Positions 33,074 through 42,853 of a DNA stretch of 55,413 bases are shown here, in pieces (positions within the stretch are counted from its first letter, which is position 1; every line of letters starts with the position of its first letter). A program made the position numbers and the translations under genes. The stretch spans positions 1-55,413 of the forward strand of contig JAFAIM010000003.1 of the NCBI GenBank assembly GCA_019236735.1. The letters are read 5' to 3'. Origin of the DNA: Burkholderiaceae bacterium (GTDB lineage Bacteria; Pseudomonadota; Gammaproteobacteria; Burkholderiales; Burkholderiaceae_F). A model generated the notes under the pieces. That model ran no database searches. It was given only the letters and a program-made list of their open reading frames with translations, and had not been told where the DNA came from.

Positions 33074-35224
33074 ATGGAGCGCCCCGAAAGCACACCCGCC
33101 AGCACCGCCCCCGCACGCCGCGGACGCAACGGCCGGTCGGTTCGCCCAGCAACAGGCCGGCGGCCCGAAGCCGCTCCCGCGCCGCGTTTCCTCGATCGCG
33201 AGCTGTCGCACCTCGCCTTCAACGAGCGCGTTCTCGCCCTTGCCGAGCGGGCCTCGGTGCCGCTGGCCGAACGGTTGCGCTATCTGTGCATCGTGTCGTC
33301 CAACTTGGACGAGTTCTTCGAGATTCGCCTGTCGGCCCTGATGGGTGAGATGCGGGAGTCCGGCGGTATCGGAGAAGCCTCACGGCTGTGGGAGTCATTC
33401 TCTCGGATCGCCGAGCGGGCGCATGCATTGGTGGACCGGCAATACCGCATCTACAACGAGCAGATCATCCCGAAGCTGGCGGGCGAACGCATCGTCGTGC
33501 TGAGTCACTCGAAGCGCACGCCGGCCCAGCGCGCCTGGGTGCGCGAGTACTTCGAGCGTGAGGTCCGCCCGCTGCTGTCGCCGGTAGGGCTGGATCCCGC
33601 GCACCCGTTTCCGCAGGTGATGAACAAGGCGCTCAATTTCATCGTCCAGCTCGACGGCAAGGATGCGTTCGGCCGCCCGGGTGCGATCGCGATCGTGAAA
33701 GTGCCGCGCGCGCTGCCGCGCGTGATACCCCTGCCCTCGAAACTGACCCCGGACCGACAGGCATTCGTACTGCTGTCGTCGGTGATCCGCGCGCATCTGG
33801 CGGACCTGTTCCCGCGCCGAGGCATCGCCGGCTTTTCCCAGTTCCGCGTGACACGCGACTCGGAGCTGTGGGTCGACGAACGCGAGGTGTCGGACCTGCG
33901 CGAGGCGTTGCAGGTCGAGTTGACGCAGCGCCACTTCGGCAATGCGGTGCGCCTCGAAGTGCTTCGGACCTGCCCGGACCCGCTGGAGCTGCTGCTGCGT
34001 GAGCAGTTCGAGCTGCCAGCGCAAGCGGTGTACCGGGTCGCCGGCCCGGTAAACCTGGTGCGGCTGAACCAGCTCGTCGATCACTTGACCCGGCCCGAAC
34101 ATCGCTTCCCACCGTTGGTGCCGGCCTGGCCGCGCGGTTTGCCGCAGGGAGCGGATCTGTTTGAAGCGATCCGGCGAAGCGACATCCTGCTGCACCATCC
34201 GTTCGAGAGTTTCGAGCCGGTGATCGATTTCCTGAAGCAGGCGGTCGCCGATCCGAAGGTGGTGGCGATCCGGATGACGCTGTATCGGACCGGCACCGGC
34301 TCGGTGCTAGTCGACCTGCTGGAGGAGGCGGCGCGCCGGGGCAAGGAAGTCACCGTAGTGGTCGAGCTGAAAGCGCGCTTCGACGAAGAGGCCAACATTA
34401 ACCTGGCCGAGCGCCTCGAAGCGGTCGGCGCGCAGACCGTCTACGGGCTGGTCGGGCTGAAGACGCATGCAAAGCTGCTGATGGTGCTGCGCCGCGAATC
34501 GGCGCGCGGGCGCGAACGCCTGGTGCGCTATGCGCACCTGGGCACGGGCAACTACCACCCTGGGACCACCAAGCTGTACACGGACTTCGGCCTACTCACC
34601 GCCGACCCGGCAATGTGCACCGACGTGGAGAAGGTGTTCATGCACCTGACGAGCTTGACGCGGGTCGAACGGCTCAAACACCTGTGGTTGGCTCCGTTCA
34701 CGCTGCACCAGCACAACCTGGCTGCGATCGCCAACGAGGCGCGGCTGGCGCGCGCCGGCAAGCCCGGTCGGGTGATCGCCAAGGTCAACGCGCTGGTCGA
34801 CGAAGCCACGATCAATGCGCTGTACGAGGCTTCCGGAGCCGGCGTGCAGATCGACCTGATCGTGCGCGGTGCCTGTTCGCTGCGTCCGGGCGTCAAGGGG
34901 TTGTCGGAAAACATCCGCGTGCGCTCGATCGTCGGCCGCTTCCTGGAGCACCACCGCATCTTCTACTTCGGCGCCGGTGGCAGCGAGCTCGTATACCTGG
35001 CGAGCGCCGATTGGATGGGAAGAAACCTGTTCCGCCGCATCGAGGTCGCGTTCCCGGTGCTCGACCCGCTGCTCAAGCAGCGCGTGATCGACGAAGGGTT
35101 GCGCGCGTATCTGGAGGATACGGCCGAGACGTGGACACTGCTGCCCTCGGGCGAATACGCCCCGCCGCGCCAGCCCGGGCGCGGGGTCAGCGCGCAGCGC
35201 AAGCTGCTGGCGCTGCTCACGTAA
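33074..35224 (+). CDS. ppk: Polyphosphate kinase 1
   Basis: A 716-residue enzyme that polymerises the gamma phosphate of ATP into polyphosphate. The phosphorylated histidine is His465 in GLKTHAKLL and the second catalytic His is at 626 (GRFLEHHRIFYF). The N-domain start FLDRELSHLAFNERVL, the HPFESF stretch and RYAHLGTGNYHPGTTKLYTDF are diagnostic. An extra Arg/Pro-rich leader (residues 1-37) precedes the core. ATG 33074 was chosen because the frame upstream lacks family sequence. A TACAAT -10-like hexamer lies at 33006-33011. It is followed by a sixA-like gene after 17 bp. Confidence 0.96.
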   Translation: MERPESTPASTAPARRGRNGRSVRPATGRRPEAAPAPRFLDRELSHLAFNERVLALAERASVPLAERLRYLCIVSSNLDEFFEIRLSALMGEMRESGGIGEASRLWESFSRIAERAHALVDRQYRIYNEQIIPKLAGERIVVLSHSKRTPAQRAWVREYFEREVRPLLSPVGLDPAHPFPQVMNKALNFIVQLDGKDAFGRPGAIAIVKVPRALPRVIPLPSKLTPDRQAFVLLSSVIRAHLADLFPRRGIAGFSQFRVTRDSELWVDEREVSDLREALQVELTQRHFGNAVRLEVLRTCPDPLELLLREQFELPAQAVYRVAGPVNLVRLNQLVDHLTRPEHRFPPLVPAWPRGLPQGADLFEAIRRSDILLHHPFESFEPVIDFLKQAVADPKVVAIRMTLYRTGTGSVLVDLLEEAARRGKEVTVVVELKARFDEEANINLAERLEAVGAQTVYGLVGLKTHAKLLMVLRRESARGRERLVRYAHLGTGNYHPGTTKLYTDFGLLTADPAMCTDVEKVFMHLTSLTRVERLKHLWLAPFTLHQHNLAAIANEARLARAGKPGRVIAKVNALVDEATINALYEASGAGVQIDLIVRGACSLRPGVKGLSENIRVRSIVGRFLEHHRIFYFGAGGSELVYLASADWMGRNLFRRIEVAFPVLDPLLKQRVIDEGLRAYLEDTAETWTLLPSGEYAPPRQPGRGVSAQRKLLALLT

Positions 35225-35241
35225 CCGGCCAAAGGGCGTTA

Positions 35242-35706
35242 ATGGAACTGATCTTGTGGCGTCATGCGGAGGCCGAGCCAGGCGAGCCGGACCTTGGACG
35301 CCGCTTGACCGCCAAAGGCGAGAAGCAGGCGCGCCGGATGGCCGAATGGCTGCATGGCAGGTTGCCCGATTCGGCGCGAATCATCGCCAGCCCGGCCACC
35401 CGGGCACAGCAAACCGCGCAGGCGCTGGCGGACCTCGCGCACCGCAAGCTCAAGACGCTCGAGCAGGTCGCACCGGGAGCCACTGCCGAGGAGCTGCTGG
35501 CGGCGGTGGGGTGGCCTGACTCACGCGCGCCGGTGGTCGTGATCGGTCATCAGCCGACTCTCGGTCTCGCCGCCAGCCGCCTGCTCGCCGGCGCCGAGCG
35601 CCCCTGGACGATCAAGAAGGCGGCCGTCTGGTGGCTCAGTTCCAGCGATCGCGATGGGCTCGAACAGGCGGTGCTGCGCGCCGTAATTAACCCGGATCTG
35701 TCGTGA
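35242..35706 (+). CDS. SixA-like phosphohistidine phosphatase
   Basis: A 154-residue histidine-phosphatase-superfamily protein with RHA at 7-9 (nucleophile His8), LTAKGEKQARRMAEWL and VVVIGHQPTLG (second His). SixA enzymes dephosphorylate phosphohistidine on phosphotransfer proteins. The gene is 17 bp downstream of ppk, an order common in proteobacteria, so a role linked to polyphosphate or to a phosphohistidine intermediate is inferred. Length equals E. coli SixA. No other domain is present. Confidence 0.85.
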   Translation: MELILWRHAEAEPGEPDLGRRLTAKGEKQARRMAEWLHGRLPDSARIIASPATRAQQTAQALADLAHRKLKTLEQVAPGATAEELLAAVGWPDSRAPVVVIGHQPTLGLAASRLLAGAERPWTIKKAAVWWLSSSDRDGLEQAVLRAVINPDLS

Positions 35707-35818
35707 GCTCGTCGGGCGCCGAGGTATCGGGGCCGGAGCGACTGGCCGGCTACTCGCAGCCCGCCGTAGCGCGGAATTGTCGGCCAAACATTCCACTATT
35801 CCCTCGGGGGCAGGTGCC

Positions 35819-35843
35819 GTGCTGCCGTTAACGTCCGCAGCAC
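35819..35843. promoter_or_regulatory. Inverted repeat upstream of the chemoreceptor gene
   Basis: GTGCTGC (35819-35825) and GCAGCAC (35837-35843) flank CGTTAACGTCC, which itself contains the palindrome CGTTAACG. The site ends 27 bases before the ATG. It may be an operator; no clear promoter hexamers were identified. Confidence 0.4.
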
Positions 35844-35870
35844 AGATATTGCATTGCTCGGGGGAGCGCG

Positions 35871-36968
35871 ATGTCCTTCAGATTCCATGACTGGCCGATC
35901 GCGATTCGCATCTGGAGTGCGGTCGGCGTGACGATCGCCTCGTTCTCGGCGGCCGCAGCACATGGCCTGTGGGCGGGCGGCGGCTTGTGGCAGACGGGGA
36001 TATCGCTCGGGTTCGCAGCGTTTACGAGCTGCGCGGCCGGTTGGTACGTTGCAGCCAGCATCGTGAAGCCGTTTCACAAGGCGGTGGACGTTGCGGTGGC
36101 AATCGCTCGCGGCCAGCTCGACAGCTCCATCAAGTCCGAGACGCGCGACGAGCTCGGCTGGTTGATGCACGAACTGCGTCAGATGCAAAAGAGCCTGGTG
36201 AAATCGGTCACCGGGATCCGCACCGCGGCTGACGAGATCAACTCCGCTGCCGGCGAGATCGTCAGTGCGAGCGCCAATTTGTCCTCGCGAACCGAAAACC
36301 AGGCGGTGTCGTTGCAGGAGGCGTCCGCTTCGATGGAGGAGCTCACTTCGACGGTTCGACGCAACGCCGAGCAGGCGCGCTCGGTCAACGAACTCGTGAG
36401 CTCCGCGGCTGAGGTCGCAACGCGTGGTGGCAACGTGGTGGCGGAGGTCGTGCGCACGATGAGCCAGATCAACGAGAGCGCCGGCCGAATCGTCGACATC
36501 ATCGGCGTCATCGACGGCATCGCGTTCCAGACGAACATTTTGGCGTTGAATGCCGCAGTCGAGGCCGCTCGCGCAGGAGAACAGGGCCGAGGCTTCGCCG
36601 TCGTGGCCGCCGAAGTGCGCAGCCTGGCGCAGCGCAGCGCGACCGCGGCGAAGGAGATCAAGGCGCTGATCAGCGATTCGACCGAAAAGATCGGGGCCGG
36701 CGCCCGTCTGGTCGACTCCGCCGGGGAGACGATGAACGAGATCGTCCACAGCGTGACCGAGGTCAGCCGCATCATGCGGGAACTCGCCGATGCCGGCGTG
36801 TCGCAAAGCGGCGGCATCGAGCGCATCGGCGCCACCGTCACGCAGATGGACGAGACCACGCAGCAGAACGCCGCGATGGCCGAGCAGGCCGCCGCCGCCG
36901 CGCAGTCGATGAAGGCGCAGGCCGCTAGCCTGAGTCAGATCATTGCCCAGTTCAAGCTTGCGGCGTAG
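35871..36968 (+). CDS. Methyl-accepting chemotaxis protein without periplasmic sensor domain
   Basis: A 365-residue receptor. Two transmembrane segments (about 10-32 and 42-64) follow each other with only a ~9-residue loop, then a HAMP-like region (about 62-115, [18 protein letters not shown]) and the cytoplasmic signalling helix pair. The hairpin tip [20 protein letters not shown] and [20 protein letters not shown] are intact, so coupling to CheA/CheW is expected. With no ligand-binding domain, it may sense via the membrane, the cytoplasm or a partner. No C-terminal methyl-transferase-docking pentapeptide is seen. It sits between the sixA-like gene and ppx. Confidence 0.93.
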   Translation: MSFRFHDWPIAIRIWSAVGVTIASFSAAAAHGLWAGGGLWQTGISLGFAAFTSCAAGWYVAASIVKPFHKAVDVAVAIARGQLDSSIKSETRDELGWLMHELRQMQKSLVKSVTGIRTAADEINSAAGEIVSASANLSSRTENQAVSLQEASASMEELTSTVRRNAEQARSVNELVSSAAEVATRGGNVVAEVVRTMSQINESAGRIVDIIGVIDGIAFQTNILALNAAVEAARAGEQGRGFAVVAAEVRSLAQRSATAAKEIKALISDSTEKIGAGARLVDSAGETMNEIVHSVTEVSRIMRELADAGVSQSGGIERIGATVTQMDETTQQNAAMAEQAAAAAQSMKAQAASLSQIIAQFKLAA

Positions 36969-37011
36969 GTGCCGCCGCCAGCCGCGCTCGGAATGACCCA
37001 CCCCTTGCGGG

Positions 37012-38490
37012 TCAGCCAAGCTCGCGAATCGTAAAGCGCAGTCCCACTCGCTGCCACTGCTCGGCCTCCTCCTCGAGCAGGTGGCGCGATAGCGGTCGCT
37101 GATCGAGCCACGCGCGCGGCAGCCCCAGTTCGATTGAGCGGTTGAATTTCAGCGTCCAGCGTTCGAAAGCGGCGTCACCGCGGGCATGGTGCAGGATCAC
37201 CGCGAGCCGCAGTGCCAGAAGCGATGCCGCCCGATTCGGTTCCTCCAGCAGTGCCGATACTTTCCTGATGTTGCCGCGCTGGCCCAGCACAAGCTCGGCG
37301 ATGCTTCTTTGATCGGAGGTAGAGAACCCGGGCAGGTCGCCGTGTTCGATCAGGTACGCCGAATGCTTGTGGTAGTCGCCGTGCGAGACGCTGGCGCCGA
37401 CTTCGTGCAGGCGTGCGGCGACGAGCAGTTGTTTGACCGATTCTTCCTCGACCGAAGCCGCGACCGAGCGCAGCAGGCGCAACGCCGTCTGTGCGACCCG
37501 CTCCGCCTGGGCCCGGTCCACGCCGAAGCGCAATTGCCATCGCTCGACCGTGGCGTCGCGCACGTCGCGACTCTCGCGTCGTCCCAGCAGGTCGTACAGC
37601 ACGCCCAGGCGCATTCCGCCCTTGGATGCACGCAATTCGTGCAGCCCGAACGTCTCGAAGATCGCAGCCAGTACGGCCAAACCTCCGGCCAGCACCGCGG
37701 CGCGCTCCTGCTTGATGCCTTCGAAACGGACCTTGCGGATCTCGCCGGCGGCCAGCAGTGCCTGACGAAGTCGCGACAAACCGGCCACGGTGATGGTGCC
37801 GTCGGTCCAGCCCTGGTCGCGCAGCAGCAGCGAGATCGCCCCGATCGTCCCGCTGGTTCCGTAGGCCTCGTCCCAACGCCCGCGCCCGAAGAACGACTGC
37901 GCCTCCTCGAACTGCGCCTCGCACGCGACCTGAGCGCGCCGAAGCGACGCGCGGTCGATCGTGCCGTCCGGGAAGAACTTCAGCGTGACGTTGAGGCAGC
38001 CGATCTTGAACGATTCGGCCTGATCGGCTTCGAAACCGCGACCGACGATCACCTCGCTGGAGGCGCCGCCGATGTCGACCACCAGGCGCCGACCGAGGCT
38101 GGGAGCCAGAGAATGCGCGCAGCCCTCGAACACGAGGCGGGCCTCCTCACGCCCCGAGATGATCTCGATCGGAAAACCGAGCGCATGCTGGCCCTCGAGC
38201 AGGAACTCGTCGGCGTTCAACGCCTGCCGCAGCGTCTGCGTGCCGACCGCCCTTACGTGCGAAGCTTGCAGGTCGTGCAGCCGCTCGTTCATTCGCGCCA
38301 GGCACTCGGCGCCGGCCTCGATGATCTTGCGCGAAAGCCGGTTGTGTTCGTCCAATCCGGCAGCCAGGCGGACCGTCTCCTTCCAGTAGCCCTGCCGTTC
38401 GATGTGCGAACCGTCGGCCCGACCGATCTCGAGGCGGAAACTGTTGGAACCGACGTCGATGGCCGCAAGGAGCATGGAGGTACTTGCCAT
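37012..38490 (-). CDS. ppx: Exopolyphosphatase / guanosine pentaphosphate phosphohydrolase family
   Basis: A 492-residue ASKHA-fold enzyme that removes terminal phosphates from polyphosphate. The N-terminus LAAIDVGSNSFRLEIGR is the phosphate-1 loop, LVVDIGGASSEVIVG the second, and YGTSGTIGAI completes the site. The C-terminal half is an HD-like helical domain with ARLHEVGASVSHGDYHKHSAYL. Family members may also hydrolyse pppGpp. Oriented toward ppk, separated by the chemoreceptor gene. The 3' end is 43 bp from the chemoreceptor stop. ftsY lies 15 bp upstream on the same strand. Confidence 0.95.
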   Translation of the reverse strand: MASTSMLLAAIDVGSNSFRLEIGRADGSHIERQGYWKETVRLAAGLDEHNRLSRKIIEAGAECLARMNERLHDLQASHVRAVGTQTLRQALNADEFLLEGQHALGFPIEIISGREEARLVFEGCAHSLAPSLGRRLVVDIGGASSEVIVGRGFEADQAESFKIGCLNVTLKFFPDGTIDRASLRRAQVACEAQFEEAQSFFGRGRWDEAYGTSGTIGAISLLLRDQGWTDGTITVAGLSRLRQALLAAGEIRKVRFEGIKQERAAVLAGGLAVLAAIFETFGLHELRASKGGMRLGVLYDLLGRRESRDVRDATVERWQLRFGVDRAQAERVAQTALRLLRSVAASVEEESVKQLLVAARLHEVGASVSHGDYHKHSAYLIEHGDLPGFSTSDQRSIAELVLGQRGNIRKVSALLEEPNRAASLLALRLAVILHHARGDAAFERWTLKFNRSIELGLPRAWLDQRPLSRHLLEEEAEQWQRVGLRFTIRELG

Positions 38491-38505
38491 CGTTCAGGGT
38501 GGACA

Positions 38506-39423
38506 CTAACCGCCGACAAGCGCTTCGGCGAACTGCCGCGCCGAAAACGGCTGCAGGTCGTGCGGCCCCTCTCCAACGCCGATGAATACGATCGGCAATG
38601 GCCGCTCGCGCGGCTCGCGCGCCAACGCTGCCACCACTCCTCCCTTGGCGGTGCCGTCCAGCTTCGTCACGACCAATCCGGTCAGGCCGATCGCCTGGTC
38701 GAATGCGCGCACTTGCGCCAGTACGTTCTGCCCGTTGGTTCCGTCGATCACCAGCAGCACTTCGTGCGGCGCGCCGGGCTGGCCCTTACCGATCGCTCGT
38801 TTGATCCGCTTCAGCTCTTCCATCAGGTGCAGCTGGGTCGGCAGGCGCCCCGCAGTGTCGGCGATCAGGACGTCGACCGAGCGGGCGCGCGCCGCCGCAA
38901 CGGCGTCGAACACGACCGCGGCCGGATCGCCGCTCGCCTGCGAGATCACGTCGACGCCATTGCGCTGCCCCCAGACCTGAAGCTGTTCGCGAGCGGCCGC
39001 GCGGAACGTGTCGCCCGCGGCAAGCAGCACCTTGCAGCGGCGGTCGGCGAACCAGTGCGCGAGTTTGCCGATCGTCGTGGTCTTGCCGCTGCCATTGACG
39101 CCGGCGATCATCAGCACCCCGGGGCGCTGTTGCGGCAGGACAAGGGCGCCCTCGCACGGTGCAAGCAGCGCGGTAAGCTCCTCGCACAGCGCAGCGCGGA
39201 CCAGCTCTGCAGATTGCGCGTCCTGGCGGCGAAGCCGCTCGCGAACCCGTTGCAGCAGCAGGTGCGCCGCCGGAACGCCGGTGTCGGCCCCGACCAGAGC
39301 CGCTTCGAGGTCCTCGAACAGGGCTTCATCGATGCGGGAGCCGGTGAACAACCCGGCGATGCCGGCACGAGTCTTCGCCAGGCCATTTTTCAGGCGCGAA
39401 AGCCATCGATCCACTTCGGTCAT
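38506..39423 (-). CDS. ftsY: Signal recognition particle receptor FtsY
   Basis: A 305-residue SRP-type GTPase that receives ribosome-SRP complexes at the inner membrane. P-loop GVNGSGKTT at 108-116, DTFRAAAREQLQVW, DTAGRLPTQ and TKLDGTAKGG are the G1 to G4 motifs. The acidic A domain of E. coli FtsY is absent; the N domain starts almost at once (VDRWLSRLKNGLAKTRAGI), a normal short form. ATG 39423 gives that start; the frame stays open upstream without family sequence. Divergent from rsmD, an arrangement common in beta- and gammaproteobacteria. Confidence 0.95.
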   Translation of the reverse strand: MTEVDRWLSRLKNGLAKTRAGIAGLFTGSRIDEALFEDLEAALVGADTGVPAAHLLLQRVRERLRRQDAQSAELVRAALCEELTALLAPCEGALVLPQQRPGVLMIAGVNGSGKTTTIGKLAHWFADRRCKVLLAAGDTFRAAAREQLQVWGQRNGVDVISQASGDPAAVVFDAVAAARARSVDVLIADTAGRLPTQLHLMEELKRIKRAIGKGQPGAPHEVLLVIDGTNGQNVLAQVRAFDQAIGLTGLVVTKLDGTAKGGVVAALAREPRERPLPIVFIGVGEGPHDLQPFSARQFAEALVGG

Positions 39424-39517
39424 TTCTCTGCAATCATCGACACTCACTGCGGCTGCGCCCGCGCTCGGCAGTGTAGTGGATCGCGCGCTGACGCCTCCGG
39501 CAAAGACCTCGACAACC

Positions 39518-40117
39518 GTGAAAACCGCCGTTTCGCTCCGCTTAACGCGGGCGCCCAACCGCATCCGGATCATCGGCGGCCGTTACCGGCGCCGCTGGAT
39601 ACCGGTGACCGATCGGGTGCAGCTCAGGCCGACTCCGGATCGGGTACGTGAGACGCTGTTCAACTGGCTGGCGCACCTGTACCCGGATCCGGCTCCTCTG
39701 CGGGGGCTGGACTTATTCGCGGGAACGGGCGCGCTCGGCTTCGAGCTGGCGTCGCGAGGAGCGCAGCGAGTCGTGCTGATCGAGCACGATGTTGCACTGG
39801 TTGCGGCACTGATCGCGCTGCGCGAGCGCTTGGGAGCGAGCGAGGTCCAGGTGATCCGTGGGGATGCAATCGAGGTGGCGGGGGGCCTGCCATCGGCGGC
39901 CTTCGATGTCATATTCGTCGATCCGCCGTATGAGGTGCCTCTGCTGCGTCCGGCGCTGGCAACTGCGCGCCGGCTGCTTGCGGCGGGTGGGGCGATCTAC
40001 GCGGAAGCCCCAACGGTGCTGCCGGAGGCGGACTTGCGCGCGCAGGGGCTTCAGGTATTGCGGACCGGGCGCGCCGGAAGGGTGCACTTCCACTTGCTCG
40101 CCGCGCACCCGCCCTAA
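39518..40117 (+). CDS. rsmD: 16S rRNA (guanine-966 N2)-methyltransferase
   Basis: A 199-residue SAM-dependent enzyme that methylates G966 in 16S rRNA. RIIGGRYRRRWIPV and LRPTPDRVRETLFNWL at the start, DLFAGTGALGFELASRGA (motif I) and the catalytic FVDPPYE are diagnostic. The start is taken as GTG 39518, 12 codons before the conserved RIRIIGG; no clear ribosome site supports it, and an alternative start nearby is possible. Followed by coaD after 150 bp, a common pairing. Confidence 0.92.
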   Translation: MKTAVSLRLTRAPNRIRIIGGRYRRRWIPVTDRVQLRPTPDRVRETLFNWLAHLYPDPAPLRGLDLFAGTGALGFELASRGAQRVVLIEHDVALVAALIALRERLGASEVQVIRGDAIEVAGGLPSAAFDVIFVDPPYEVPLLRPALATARRLLAAGGAIYAEAPTVLPEADLRAQGLQVLRTGRAGRVHFHLLAAHPP

Positions 40118-40228
40118 GAACCGGCTCCACGAGCATTTGCCGCCCTTGCAACAGTCCTGAAATAATGGCTCCCCCGCAGAACGCGCCACCCGAGCCGATG
40201 CCGTAGTCGCAACGGGCCCGGCGGATAA

Positions 40229-40780
<552 letters not shown>

Positions 40781-40811
40781 TCGTCCTCGATTCGGAAGCG
40801 TTCTCTCGCCG

Positions 40812-41309
40812 TCAGCCTTTCACCCCGATCGACCGGCAGTCGATCGGTAGGTACACCGCGGGCAAATTCGTGTCGTTCACGCCCAGAGCCGTCATCCTTC
40901 TAGGAACATCCGCCGAGCCGCAGACCCAGGATAGGGGAACCTGAGGGTAATCCGGTACGGCTGCAGGCCGGATCGTCAGCGTCTTGCCGGCCAGGTTGTG
41001 ATTGGACTGGTTACCGAAAACGATCTTGAGCGCGCCACCGTGAACCGCGAGTTGCTCGACGTACGTTCCGACGATGCGTTCGGCCGGCGGTAAGCCTGCT
41101 GCCTGATTGTCCGGCGGCATCCGGTGGGTTTTCGAGTAGTACTGTGCCACTGCCTGTTTCGCGAAGTCCGCCAGCGCCAAGCCCTCGCTCACCTGTGCCC
41201 GTATCACACGGTCCTGGTAGGAAGGAACCGCCATCGTGGCCATGATGCCGATGATGGCAATTACGACCATCAACTCGATCAAGGTGAATCCCGACGCATC
41301 CGGCTTCAT
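40812..41309 (-). CDS. Type IV pilin-like protein (minor pilin 2)
   Basis: A 165-residue prepilin. The 7-residue leader MKPDASG is followed by [20 protein letters not shown], the class III signal cleaved and N-methylated by prepilin peptidase, with Glu at +5. The C-terminus has a two-Cys loop: [10 protein letters not shown], 27 residues, then LPIDCR, as in pilin D-regions. AGGAG six bases before ATG 41309 supports the start. It is the last gene of a four- or five-gene operon on the leftward strand, ten bases after the GspF-like gene. Probably a minor or pseudopilin of an unassigned system. Confidence 0.88.
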   Translation of the reverse strand: MKPDASGFTLIELMVVIAIIGIMATMAVPSYQDRVIRAQVSEGLALADFAKQAVAQYYSKTHRMPPDNQAAGLPPAERIVGTYVEQLAVHGGALKIVFGNQSNHNLAGKTLTIRPAAVPDYPQVPLSWVCGSADVPRRMTALGVNDTNLPAVYLPIDCRSIGVKG

Positions 41310-41319
41310 AGACGGCTCC

Positions 41320-42357
41320 TCAGGAGACCAAGCCGATCCTGAAAATCGGCATATAAACGGCGATGACGAACGTGCCAACCACGATTCCCAGCGCAAGATA
41401 GATCATCAGGATGGCGCCGCGCTCGAAACGCGCAGTCGCCTCAGTCAGTTCCGACTCGGCGGCTTCACCGAGATCCGATAAAGCTGTCGAGCGGTCCTGC
41501 ATCTTGTCACCGAGCTCGATGTACAGCGAAAGCCGCCTCGGCAACGCGCGCTCCAACGCGAGCGCTTGGCTCAATGAGGTGCCAGCCGCAACCGCGGATT
41601 GCAGCCGCGACGCCGCGTCACGCCACGACAGGCCCTCCGCGGTAGCGCCCAAGTGGGCCAAGGCTGCCGATAACAGAGGCAAGTCGTTGGACTGCGTTCT
41701 GAGCAGATCGACGAGGCGGATGGAGAAACGTGCCTGCCGGAAACGGCGGACGAAACCGATCCGATCCAGCGCGCGGTCGATCGGATGTCGCAGGAATTTC
41801 GGCAGATCGCGATGCGAGAGGCCGAATGCAAGTAACGCGATGGTCGGAAGCCAGACTCCACCGAAGAAAATGGCCCCGAAGGAAAAGGCAAGCCGGGTCA
41901 GACGCGGCAGCGGTACTCCGAAGCCTTCGAAGAGATCCTTCATCGGCGGCAGGACGAACCCGCCGATGACGACGAAAACCAAAGCCATCGCAACGCTGAC
42001 GCAAATCGGCCAGATCAATGCCAATCGGACGGTGCGGTCCCGCAGTGCTCTTTGTCCCAGGTCGCGACCCAGCGCCTCGAGGGCCGCGGGCAGCTCGCCA
42101 CGCTCTTCAGCAAGCCCGATCCATTGCCTTGTTTCCTCAGGAAAGACCCGAGGCGACACCCTCATTGCTTCGGAAATCGTGCCACCCCGTGCGATCGAGG
42201 CCCCGAACCATTCCAAAGCGCGGCGATCGGCCTGACCCAGGCCGGAATCCCTGCGGAGAATTTCGATCACATCGAGCGGCGAGATACCGCGCCGCGCCGC
42301 AGCTCCTAGTTGGCGAACCAGGAACGCGTACCCGGAAAGCCCCCGTGTGCGCGACAT
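41320..42357 (-). CDS. GspF/PilC-like inner-membrane platform protein
   Basis: A 345-residue protein with two T2SF domains in tandem (about 8-125 and 205-325) and three predicted transmembrane segments (about 110-132, 160-180, 315-337). The family pattern is seen in [20 protein letters not shown] and [20 protein letters not shown] in the first domain, and [18 protein letters not shown] in the second. Such proteins anchor the assembly ATPase of type IV pili or type II secretion. No ATPase, secretin or prepilin peptidase is encoded nearby. Begins one base after the pilin-like gene. Confidence 0.88.
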   Translation of the reverse strand: MSRTRGLSGYAFLVRQLGAAARRGISPLDVIEILRRDSGLGQADRRALEWFGASIARGGTISEAMRVSPRVFPEETRQWIGLAEERGELPAALEALGRDLGQRALRDRTVRLALIWPICVSVAMALVFVVIGGFVLPPMKDLFEGFGVPLPRLTRLAFSFGAIFFGGVWLPTIALLAFGLSHRDLPKFLRHPIDRALDRIGFVRRFRQARFSIRLVDLLRTQSNDLPLLSAALAHLGATAEGLSWRDAASRLQSAVAAGTSLSQALALERALPRRLSLYIELGDKMQDRSTALSDLGEAAESELTEATARFERGAILMIYLALGIVVGTFVIAVYMPIFRIGLVS

Positions 42358-42358
42358 G

Positions 42359-42853
42359 TCATTCGATCGGCAGGTTGCGGCACACGTACGGCAAGATGCC
42401 CTCGAGGTTGTCCGCGAACGAGGGCTCCAGTTTCGTCCAGCCGGCCGGCGCCCTTCTTTCCCCGCAGGACCAGATCACCGTCCAGCCATCTCCCGAAGTC
42501 ATCGTTGTCGGGACGAGGGAAAGGCGAAATTCGGGCCGACCTGGTCGCAGAGTACCGCTCGTGTCGATGCGACCACCGACATACCGGTACGCGAATCCAT
42601 CGCTACTCGCCGGCATCGAGGCGAGCGATGAACTCGGTTCGACAAACTCGCCTGTTACCGCGAATCCTTCCATGGCACCGATGCGCGCGCCCGAGGCAGT
42701 ATCGAAAAATCCCGCGAGGCGACCCTTGTCCAGATTGCCTCCGATCTGCGCCGCGGAGATCATTGTCAAGAGGCAGATGATTGCCAGTGACAAACTGACA
42801 TCCAGCGGCAGCAACGCGATCCAGCCTAAGCGTTTCACCGGCTGCATCGTCAT
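42359..42853 (-). CDS. Pilin-like protein lacking a canonical prepilin signal
   Basis: A 164-residue protein with an N-terminal hydrophobic segment (about 14-36, LLPLDVSLSLAIICLLTMIS) but no G^FTLIE motif. Its C-terminus IWSCGERRAP, 27 residues between cysteines, PYVCR, aligns with the Cys loop of both neighbouring prepilins. I infer a divergent or non-processed pilin-like subunit. ATG 42853 overlaps the upstream pilin stop (ATGA), and its own stop lies one base before the GspF-like start, so expression is tightly coupled. The family is not recognised. Confidence 0.65.
   Translation of the reverse strand: MTMQPVKRLGWIALLPLDVSLSLAIICLLTMISAAQIGGNLDKGRLAGFFDTASGARIGAMEGFAVTGEFVEPSSSLASMPASSDGFAYRYVGGRIDTSGTLRPGRPEFRLSLVPTTMTSGDGWTVIWSCGERRAPAGWTKLEPSFADNLEGILPYVCRNLPIE

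Noticed and set aside
37186-39651. Open frame of 821 codons on the plus strand across ppx and ftsY
   Set aside because: Antisense to two clearly recognised genes; the translation is Arg/Gln/His-rich with no domain, a product of high GC content.
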